NCBI GenBank assembly: GCA_036937835.1 | Contig: CM072864.1 | Span: 5,918,501-5,982,500, forward strand | DNA: 64,000 nucleotides | Direction: 5' to 3' | Origin: Pampus argenteus | Taxonomy: Eukaryota > Chordata > Actinopteri > Scombriformes > Stromateidae | Shown: piece after piece, positions 39,001 through 50,900 of the stretch | Numbering within the stretch: position 1 is the stretch's first letter | Layout: each line of letters starts with the position of its first letter | The notes under the pieces: generated by a model | The model's input: the letters and a program-made list of their open reading frames with translations, nothing else | What the model was told of the DNA's origin: nothing | The model's database searches: none | Made by a program: the position numbers and the translations under genes

Positions 39001-41936
39001 ACTAAAAAAACTAATCTTCTTAATCAGAACTGTGTGGGTGTGGTGCAGCAATAACTCTGGCAGAAAATGCTGTGTTCATGTTGGAGCCCATCACACATAG
39101 TAATAGTTTAAGAAAATAATTTCTTTAAATCTTGCAACACCTAACTGCAAGTATAATCCTGCAGTAAACTACAATTAAAACCTTCAACGTGTTATCTTAT
39201 ATTGTAAGATGGAATTTTTCAGTTCCTCACAAATCAGGATAAAATGTTCGAGGCGAGTCAATCAATGAAGATCTGACTCCAAGCCTGGAATTTTCCAGGT
39301 TATTTTGGTTAATTTAATTAGATTGGTAAAATGATTTAATTCATCGCATCTGTGATTTGATTTTTTTTAAGGGTTTTTCCAGCAATTTAATACTTCCAAA
39401 AACGAAATAGCAGCAGTCAAGATATCCTAACTGTTAGTCACTAGTATGCATCAAACTCCAAAATCGCTACAAACCCTTCCCATAATGCACCTCACTAGTG
39501 TCGATTTGCCCCCAGGTTGAACATAATTTTGTCATTATATAGTTTTAATGCTGAGGTTTTTTTTTATATGTCATGACCTTCTGGCCAATAGCTTTTTTTT
39601 AACAGGCCACACCCTGTAATATATCTTGTGTCTGTATTCAATAACTTGTGTCTGTGTTCCTGTGGAGTTTCCTCGCCATCCAACTGTGACTCAACATGTC
39701 CTAGTATATACATAATCAGGAGATGTGAAGGATATTCCACTTCCTGTGTGACGCTAAAGGCTCACTTCCTTTACTGTGGTCTAAAAACTCACTCTGTGGG
39801 TTAAGATAGATGGATAAAGAGGCACGGGCGGGGTGTGGAGGGTAGGAGGAAGAGGGGGGAGGAGGGAAAGGACAAAAAAAGAAGCACCAACAGCTCTCCA
39901 GCAAGCCTTCAGTGTGATGGATGTACCGTTTGGATGGAAATTTATTTTGGTTTCATATCATTCACCCCCACACCTCATTCCTTTTCTCCCCACTGAAACC
40001 ACCATTGGACTCACATATGGTCATAATATTGGAGTCAGAATACTGAGCGCTGTTTCTATGTCTGTTTCTCACCCATATTTTCTTTTTGTGTGTCTGTATG
40101 CAGCGTGTAACCCCAGCCTCTGCAGAGCTAAGGGTCGTGGTCTGCAGCCAAAGGGCCTGAGGGTGAAGGAGACTGCGGACTTCAAGGTTTACACCAAAGG
40201 AGCCGGCACTGGAGAGCTCAAAGTCTCCATCAAGGGGCCCAGTGAGTTGGGTTTTTTTTTTTACTCATGCTCCATCTATGGTAATCCACCATTTTATGTA
40301 AAGTCTAATATTGCAAGCTGATCATAAACCCATTTGAAGCTTGACATGAGATATTTACCCTACGTATTATATTGTGCCATTAAAGCTGCTCTAATCAATC
40401 AAACGACTGTTTTAATGTGAAAGGAGTCGCTCGTAGGGATGAACCCACAGAGAATAATCACTCGACGGTGCAGATCGTCAGTTTTACTGAACGTTTTAGC
40501 ATCTTCCAGCAGCAGCAGGCAGCTGTTTTCAGCTCTGATAAAACATACTGTACAGAAGCTGCATCGCACCAAGACAGAAGACAAAGTTAGCAACTAACTG
40601 GTAAAGCATTTAGCACCTATAGAGCCAGGAGTTGACCAAAACTGAGCTAAAAGGAGAGTGAATATTGTATTTGTATTCATAACGTGGCTCTAATTTTAAA
40701 AAGTGTCTGTTATTATGACTTGGTTGAAATGGTAGTATATGTGGCCTATTAGCAGATAAGGAAAAAAGAGGAACTAATATGCATCACTGTGTTTGCAGAG
40801 GGTCTTGAGGAGCCATGTAAAAGGAAAGATGTTGGAGATGGTGTCTATGAATTTGAGTATTACCCCACCACACCTGGAACCTATACCATCACCATAACTT
40901 GGGGAGGACAGCATATTCCCCGCAGGTACACTTTTGTCCAGAAACAAATTGAACTACAATTGAACCAAACTGATCACGCTTTGCTCCGTTTAGTCCCATT
41001 GAGGTCAAGATTGGCTCTGAAGCCGGCCAGCAGAAGGTGAGAGCCTGGGGTCCAGGACTGGAGGGTGGTGTGGTTGGCAAATCTGCCGACTTTGTGGTGG
41101 AAGCTGTTGGAGATAACGTTGGTACACTCGGTAAGGAAGCCAGAGAAATAACACAGGAAATCCAAAGTTTTACCTTCAGTTACTTGCTGACATTTTAACC
41201 TCGCTTTGTTTTTTTTCAGGTTTCTCTGTGGAAGGTCCATCTCAGGCCAAGATTGAATGTGATGACAAGGGCGACGGTTCTTGTGACGTGCGCTACTGGC
41301 CCACAGAGGCCGGGGAGTATGCGGTGCATGTGCTCTGCAACAGCGAAGACATCCAGCACTCTCCCTTCATGGCTGAGATTGTCAATGCGCCGGGAAAAGA
41401 CTTCTACCCTGACAAAGTATGTTCAAGTGGACAAACGGCACCTTATTCGTCACAGAGAGTGACTTCTGTTCATAATATAATCAGCTCAATAAATTTGTGT
41501 TAATTCCAGGTTAAGGCACATGGTCCAGGCCTTCAAAGCAGTGGTTTGGCTGTTGGAAAGCCCACCGAGTTCACAGTCGATGCCAGGCAAGGAGGAAAAG
41601 CTCCTCTGAAGATATCGGCTCAGGTAGAGCTTTGTGTGTTTAAGCATATACAACAAGAATCTACTGCATGTGTAGGATTATCTGGTCCTTACTCAGCCCC
41701 TCAAGCATCAATGTCTTCACGTTTTAGACGTTTGAATCCACTTAAATGTTTTCTCTTAATTAACTTTTCGGTGTTTCATGTCTCTACAGGATGGTGAAGG
41801 CACTCCTTTAGACGTCCAGGTTAAGGATAATGGCAATGGCACATATACCTGTAGTTACACACCACGGAAACCCTTAAAACACACTGTCATGGTCTCTTGG
41901 GGAGGAGTTAACATCCCTGACAGCCCATTCAGGGTG

Positions 41937-41974
<38 letters not shown>

Positions 41975-44900
41975 AGCATTCAGAGAGTGTTTGCTTTTTC
42001 TCGAGTTTGCACAAAGAATATATATATATATTATATTATACATTATATATATTATAGAAATGTCTCTCTTACTTTTGTGCTTTAACCACAGATGAATATT
42101 GGGGCAGGCTGTCATCCAAACAAGGTGAAGGTATCAGGACCTGGGGTGGCCAAGACCGGCCTGAAGGCCTTTGAGCCAACATACTTCACTGTCGACTGCT
42201 CTGAGGCTGGTCAAGGTAAAGCCACATTTAACTGATGCATCATTTCACACAGTAAATCACAGCGCAGTGTCTAGCACTGCATAATAATTTTAAAGTCCAA
42301 ATCTTAAGACATTTTCTTCTTTATAGGAAGTGTTTTAATGTGTTTTTCCCTTTAACCAACTGCTTAAATAACAGTAGAGGTGCAATGAATGTTATGAATG
42401 ACTGACGAGTGACAGTAGGACTTTAGTTTGAAAGGATTAATGTGTGTCCTCAGGTGATATCAGCATAGGAATCAAGTGCGCCCCCGGAGTGGTGGGACCC
42501 GCAGAGGCCGACATCGACTTTGACATCATTAGGAATGACAACGACACGTTCACTGTCAAATACACTCCTCCTGGAGCAGGCAGCTACACCATCATGGTCC
42601 TGTTCGCTGACCAGGTGAGTTTAAATCATGCACTGTGTCATGAATGAGAGCAGGACGTGCATGTATCTTTTATACCTGTGTGCTCAAATGTATACGTTTG
42701 AAGACCGTATTGCTTGTGTTTGTGTTGTTCAGGCTATTCCAATGACACCCATCAGGGTTAAAGTGGATCCTGCTCATGATGCCAGTAAAGTCAAGGCTGA
42801 AGGACCAGGACTCAGCCGCAGTGGTAAAAGAGCTATTCAGTTGGTTGCTCAGTGTGAAATATTTCCTTTTTTATCTTCTATACTATTTACAAGTAAAACT
42901 TTATAAACCTAAATTGTATAATATTAATCTCTCTCAGGTGTTGAATTAAACAAGCCCACTCATTTCACCGTGAACACTAAAGGAGCAGGAAAGGCAAATC
43001 TGGACTGCAACTTCAGCGGTCCAGTGAAAGGAGAGGCTGTTAAGGACTTTGAAATCATCAACAACCATGACAACACACACACTGTGAAATACACACCTGT
43101 GCAGCAGGTAAGCATCCTCTTGCTACCAATGGATTGACCCATCAGTCTCTTCACACATACCAATAGCATTTTGACATTTTGGTAAACTTATCCTCTTGTC
43201 AAGAGTGAGATGAGAAGATTGTGTTAAGTATAAAGCTACAATCAAGAGACGTTAAGCTATAGTTTAGCATAAAAAGGATAACAAAAGGGGAACAGCTATC
43301 CTAGTCCTGCCAGTAGCTGGACGAAGTGACTTCCTGGAGTTTCTGTTGTTTACCTGGCAAGCTTATGGAGCAGGTGGAGAAAAATAGTACTTAAATAATG
43401 CTACTGTCCAACTAACAGACATAAGAGAGGTATCAATCCTCTCCACTGACTAATGGCAATAAAACAAAAGCAGATTTTCCAAAATGTTGAATTATTCCTT
43501 TAACCGAGTTCCGTCATGGACTTATATTTAGTTTGTTTGTTCAGTTAGAAACAGGCTTTGCTTTATGTTGGTGGTTAAATTAAGTCAAGGCAGCATTATT
43601 CTAGCACCTTTTCCTACATTATAATTTGTGACCACGTCTGCGGCATTCCTCCCCTTCATCCCCAGGGTCCTCTGGGAGTTGCTGTGACCTACGGCGGTGA
43701 TCAAATTCCCAAGAGTCCCTTCAGCGTTGCTGTAGCACCCACACTGGACCTCAGCAAGATCAATGTCACAGGCCTAGGAGGCAGTATGTACTTTCCTGTT
43801 ATCCGTCTCATACTCTCTCCACACCTTTATTTTAAACCTTTATATATCATTTTTGTGTTTAACATACGGTTCATGACCAGAGCTAAATGTTGATGATATG
43901 TATAAGTATATGTTTGATGTTAATTTTATTGGTTCTTCTTGTTTTGTTTACTTAAATACTTTCTTGCTTTTTTTCTTTTCATGACAAAATTGGGCTTCAA
44001 TTGTCTTATTTTTTATTCATATATTTGTTTTATGGACTTTTTTTTTCTTTAACAATCCATTACAACGTAAACAGCCATTTGTATTGTTCATTAGCATCAT
44101 CCATTTGTTGAGTATTGCCTTTGTGACAACATGTGTGCAATATCTAGAACATATAGGGGGTGTTTTTTGTCCATTTTTTCAAACTGGATCAGTGTGTTTT
44201 TCAACTCCACAGTGCTCTCTTTGCTCTGTGTGTCATTGTAGAGATGACTGTAGGCAAAGACCAGGAAGTGACTGTGAAATCAAAGGGAGCTGGTGGTCAG
44301 GGCAAGGTTGCGGCCAAGGTGACTGCACCATCAGGGAAACCAGTGACCAGTAAGGTATGGCACACAATTTTAATTTATTTCCCTTAGAAAAAAAAAAACC
44401 ATGCCAGGCTTATATATTATATAATTAACCCTAATATTAATTAGCTAAAATCCTGTTCATATATCTTGCAGGTTGAGCCAGGGCTGAGCCCAGAGACCAG
44501 TCAGGTGAAGTTCATCCCTCGGGAGGCGGGGCCATACCAGGTTGAACTGACATATGATGGAGTTCCAATCCCCGGATCACCCTTCAGCCCCACAGCTTAT
44601 CCCGCCACAGACCCCTCCAAGGTTGGGCATAGTTAATTGGCGAGCAATATTGTTACACGTTTATATTGTTCATGAACAATATGTGAAAGGTGAAAAAAGT
44701 AGATAATTATGTTGCTGACACATTGATCATTTATCGCTGTCTTGCTGCTCCTCTCAGGTGCGCTGCTCTGGCCCAGGCTTGGAGCGTGCCAAGGTTGGGG
44801 AGACAGGGGAGTTTATCGTGGACTGTACCAACGCTGGCCCGGCAGAGTTGACCATTGAGATCATCTCAGACAGCGGCACTGAGGCTGAGGTTCACATCCA

Positions 44901-47900
44901 GGATAACGGAGACGGGACATACACCATCACCTACATCCCTCTGTATCCCGGCTCGTACACTCTCACCATCCGCTACGGTGGCCAGGATGTGCCAAACTTC
45001 CCTGCTCGACTCAACGTGGAGCCTGCTGTCGACGCCAGCGGAGTGCGTGTGTTCGGACCAGGAGTGGAGGGCAAAGGTAAATCAACCGCCTGCCAAAGAC
45101 TAAGATAGTATAGATGTTTTACGTTCACACAATTGCTCTTTAAATATTTGAATGCTCTATATTGGAATTGTTTGCATTGAGTTTAGTTTGCAATTCTGTA
45201 CTTCCTGACTTGAGGTATCTGAATCGGATCAGGGCATTTCTACATGTAATATCATGCAATCTAAGCGTGTACAAGCTTGCAAACATTCTATTAACATGTT
45301 TTTTAGGTGTTTTCCGCGAGGCGACCACGGACTTCACCGTGGATGCTCGTGCTCTCACACAGTCTGGAGGCGACCACATCAAAACACTCATCAGCAACCC
45401 CTCCGGCAGCCGTACGGATTCCCTGATCACAGACCTCGGAGATGGAACCTACAACGTAGAATACACTCCCTATGAGGAGGGTGAGTTAAAACATACAACA
45501 TCTGTGCAATTCGTAGGTTTAGAGGCAATGTGCGTCCAGTTTGAATTCTGTGATAACATGATTTGGATTTTCTGTGTATCCTTCAGGCCCACACAATGTG
45601 GAGGTTTGCTACGATGGCTCTCCGGTGCCTAAGAGTCCATTCCACGTTGAGGTCACTGAAGGCTGTGATCCAGCTCGTGTACGCGTGCATGGCCCTGGCC
45701 TAAAAGGAGGTATTACCAACAAACCCAACAAGTTCACAGTGGAAACCCGGTAAGTTAGACCAAGTGTTCAGCGAGAAGCAAAAAATACAAATGTCACTGA
45801 AGTGTTTTTTCACATGTATTTTTAATGTCCACCCTTATCCCTCTGCAGGGGAGCAGGGACTGGTGGTCTTGGTCTGGCAATGGAGGGTCCATCAGAGGCC
45901 AAAATGTCCTGCACTGACAACAAGGACGGCAGCTGCAGTGTGGAGTATGTCCCCTACGAGACAGGCAAATACAACCTCAACATCACCTATGGAGGACAGC
46001 CAATCAAAGGTAATGATGTTTAATGAGGTTCTATTGGTTCTTTTGGTTAGATTATCTCCAAAGCAGTCCAGAAATTTCAGGTGTACTGGTTCCATATGAT
46101 AAAATACATATGGTCTCACTATCTCAACATTAACTTTTCTTATGTTTTGTCTCTTCAGGAAGTCCATTCTCTGTGCCAGTCAGTGACACAGTGGACAGCA
46201 CCAAGGTGAAGTGCCAGGGTCCAGGGCTGAGCAACAATGTCAGAGCCAATATCCCTCAGGCATTCACAGTGGACGCCTCCAAAGCTGGAGTGGCCCCACT
46301 GCAGGTCCGCGTGCAAGGACCCAAAGGTGTGTTCTAATGTTTCTGTGTGTGTCTATTCACGATTAAAGCTTGTTATGTGATAGTCACAAGTCAACATTTA
46401 AACACTTGATTGAAAGACTGATTTTTTTTTTAACGTGTGTGTGCGTGTGGGTGTGTTCAGGTGTGGTGGAGCCTGTGGAAGTGGTGGATAACGGCGACCA
46501 AACTCACACAGTCAACTATGTTCCCACCAGGGAGGGTCCATATTCCATTAATGTACTGTATGCTGATGAGGAGATCCCACGCAGGTAACACATACACAAA
46601 CACTTCAACCTCCATGGATTTTTTTTTTTGTGACATTCAAAATTTCTTAAAACATCTAAATACTCCTCTTCAGTGTTATCTGTTTGTGTACAATCCCTCT
46701 GACAGCCCATACAAGGTGAAGGTGCTTCCCACTCATGATGCCAGTAAGGTGCGTGCCAGTGGACCGGGCCTCAACACCACCGGGGTGCCTGCCTCTCTGC
46801 CTGTTGAGTTCACCATTGATGCCAAAGATGCCGGCGAGGGACTGCTGGCTGTGCAGATCACTGTGAGTACACACAATGGGATGCATGTAATAAAAAATAT
46901 TTCTATTATTATTATTTTGGTAACCGTTTTGAAATGTTCCCGTCCCGCAGGACCCAGAGGGAAAGCCTAAGAAGGCCAATATCCGTGACAACCATGATGG
47001 TACCTACCTGGTGTCCTATGTGCCGGACATGACCGGCAGATACACCATCCTCATTAAGTACGGAGGGGATGAGATCCCATATTCACCCTACCGTATCAGG
47101 GCCCTGCCAACAGGAGACGCCAGCAAGTGCACTGTCACAGGTACATACAGACACACCGTTATAGATGCATCTGTTCTTATACACTTCCTACTCATGATTT
47201 GTTCATATCTTGCAGAAGTGGCAATTACTCTCACTCAAATTTCTCATATATGTACCTGGATTGTACTGTCGGTGGATTTTGGATACTTTGAAAAGAGCCA
47301 GGCTAGCAGTTTACGAATTTCCACTTCCTGTCTTTATGCTAAGCTAAGCTAACTGGCTCTAAACCTCAATAGGAAAGCAAAGTGCATTTCCTAAAATGTA
47401 AAATGTTCGGATTTATTCCCTGTGTTTCTTTTTCAGTTTTGATGTGATTCACAGTAATCGCAGGACATAATATCGCATTATAACTTGATTTTATTTTTTA
47501 AAAAGTCCTCAGAGATCAAACATGAACACTCACATCTGTTAAAGTGGCAAATGTTCTGTCAGCGTACCTGCTGCTCATATCTTGTTGTTTTTCATGCACT
47601 GGTATGTTGTGCCCCCCTCCCCCCCATTCCCCGCTGTACACACATACACACACACACCACCCCTCCCTGCTTCACACTCCACCATCACCGTTTGTTTTCA
47701 TTCAAGTGTTTGGAGCACAGTTATTGCCTCCCCCCACCCCCACCCCCACCTGACTGTCTTTTATTTGTCACTTTTTTTCTCTCGCTCCCCTGCTTCTCAC
47801 CATTCCTATTGTCAGTCTCAATCGGCGGTCATGGTTTAGGTAAGCCTACTGAACGACTTTGTGATGTAGAGGAACTGCTCTGCTATCTCTGTACTTTCTG

Positions 47901-50900
47901 TTAGCATGGAGAATAGTGGCACCAGCTATCAACAGATTCTCCCATCCTCTTATTTTTTCTCAACATCTTCTCGTACATTTCCCTCTACCCTACAATTTTT
48001 ATCCTTCCAGCTAATATTTCACTTCGTCTTTCATAACTGTATGTCTCTGTTTACCTCTCACATTTTTAATTGGACAGACTAATGGACTAACAGAATAGGA
48101 CGGGTGGCATGGTGGAATGGCACGTTGGCTAATCTAGCTTTCAGTTCTACATGGAAACTGTATGATGATAACATGAATCAATGGTAACAACATATAGTTG
48201 ATGGATATAACATGACTGGATTTCATCCAACTTTAACCTTGTCTTATGGTTGCGGAATGTGCATGCTGAATGTTGAGTGTGTGAAAGGGAGTGTCTCATA
48301 TAATATTTAAAAAATATTTTTTTTAAATATCTCTCACAGCTGACTTTCTTCTAAATTCTTCAGGTGCTGGTGTTGGCCCAACCATCCAGATTGGCGAACA
48401 GACAGTCATCACAGTGGATGCCAAAGCTGCTGGAAAAGGCAAAGTGACATGCAGCGTGTGCACGCCTGAGGGGGCGGAACTTGATGTGGATGTGGTAGAA
48501 AATGAGGATGGCACCTTTGACATCTTCTACACCGCACCGCAGCCTGGCGAGTATGTCATCTGCGTTCGTTTCGGCGGGGAGCACATCCCTAACAGTCCCT
48601 TCCAAGTCACGGTGAGTTAATTTTAAATTTTTTACTTTTTATTTATACAGGGTAGGTTTGACTGACTGCAACACCCTGTTAACAGTTTAGTGGAACAACA
48701 ATTTTCAGAAGCTAAATGTAATATGTAAACTGTTTTGTTCGATCAACAGTCCAAAATTCACTTTACTATAATGGATGACCAAATAATTACCACACTACTA
48801 CAAACAACTAATTGTTTATCAAAAAAAATTTGTTGATTGAATAATCAACTGATTATTGCATAGTGCATCTTCAAAAGTTATAGTATTTCAATGTATGATT
48901 GAACACAATCAGCAATCCAGTATAACACAGTATCATCTGCATAAAGATTAGTTTTACAGTCACACACAGATGAGACTCATCTTATTTCTATAAAGCGTGA
49001 ACAGGACAGGGCCCAGGATGGATCCCTGCGGCACACCATTGGTAGCAGGAATAATCTTTAAACCAGTTACAGGCATCTCTCCCCAGTCCTACATAAGATA
49101 GTCTTTGTAAGAGAAAATATGATTAAATATGGAGGTACATTGTTTCTTATTGTCTAAGCCAGTAATCATTCAAACATGGAACTAAGAGCTGAGATGCTAT
49201 GATTTGCTCTAAAATCAGTCTGATGTTGACTTGGGATGCCTGCAGGTTTTTGTCAAGCGGGACAACATGGACATTGGATTATTGCATATTTTAAACAAAA
49301 ATAATCACATTAGGTATGAATATTTGAGTGAGGGTGAGATGCTGCATGGAGATCCTTGACACTGTTTCTCCCTACAGAAGCTTCGTGATTGGGTCCTGGT
49401 GGCGCCACACAATTTCAAAATCACTCTGACTACTGTTTTATTCCCCTCCAATCCCTTCCATCTTTTTTACCCTCTCCATCCCCTACCCACCCCCCACCCT
49501 CCTCAGGCACTGGAAGGAGCTCCATCAGACCAGCTCATGCAGCAGAGCCAAATGCCCCAGTACTACGCTCAACAGCCCTGGGTACCTAAAAACCTCTGTC
49601 TCCAGCCTCTTTCATCCCTCTCAGCATTAACTCAATTTTGTTCAACATCCCTGGGTCCTACTTCCTCTCTTCCTCTTCTCTCTCTCCTTCATCATCACAC
49701 ATGGCTTCTGTTCATCAGCCTGCATCAGTGTCTGCTGTCTCTCATTGCAGGTGTTTCATCTTTGAGAGGGCTTTTTTTCTCTCATTTCACTTCCCTCCAT
49801 CCTGTTCGTCCAACTCATAAACAGGATTCCTTAAACACATGGACTGCGCAACAGAGCTGCATAAAAACAAAAAGGCACTCTTGACTATTGCACTTGCAAT
49901 ACATGTATTTTGCATCCAGCTAAATTGAAATTAAACATTTTCTATAAATCATTGTGCAGTCCAACTGTTCAGCAGCGCTCCATGTCAATTTAAAGCAGCC
50001 ATTTTAAAAAATCATCAATGTGGGCCTGCCAGCTCCACATTTTGCAAAATGGCTACTTCTTCATTCTCCACTGACCTACCAGTGTTTTTGTCCTCATATC
50101 ATTCTTCCCACAGTTTGTGTCGGTGTCATCACCACGACCATGATCATCATTGTCACTCTCATTGTCAGTCACTTCATCCCGCGATTTGTCTCATTTCATC
50201 TTGTTTGTTGGTGTTCGGAAGCTTTTACACCTCTGTCCTGTACTGTGTGATGTTGTTGTTTGTTCCAGTGTATTTGACCTCTGCCATCTGTCTCCCAGGC
50301 AACAGACAGACCAATGGGGATGAATGGCCTGGATGTGGCAGGGCTCAGACCGTTTGACCTGGTCATCCCATTCACTATCCAGAAGGGAGAGATCACAGGT
50401 AACGTAAAAACAAGTCTGCACGATAATGACAGATTGAACCCTGGTCTTCAGTGTTGTATATGTCTCACCATATGTTTCTGTCTGAAACTGAAGGTGAGGT
50501 CCGAATGCCATCAGGCAAGGTGGCCAAGCCTGATATTACAGACAACAAGGATGGCACAGTTACTGTCAAGTACGCTCCAACTGAGGCCGGTTTGCACGAG
50601 ATGGACATCAAATATGATGGCATCCATATCCCTGGTATGACTTTCCCAATGAAGCATTACCTCAAAATTATTGTTGAGAAACTGTCATCACAAATCACCG
50701 TTCTTTCTACTTCTCTCTACTCTCTTCTCATTCACAGGAAGTCCCCTACAGTTCTATGTGGACTACATGAACAGTGGTAATGTCAGCGCCTATGGCCCTG
50801 GCCTCATCCATGGCACCGTCAACAAGCCTGCTGTCTTCACTGTTAATACTAAGGATGCTGGGGAAGGTATGTAGCACTCACATGACAGTATATACCTGAC

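Noticed and set aside
43778..43790. Possible GC donor for the flna exon 43666-43783
   Set aside because: A normal GT donor three bases further (A|GTATGT) keeps the frame and gives the residue count of human repeat 8, so a GC donor is not needed.
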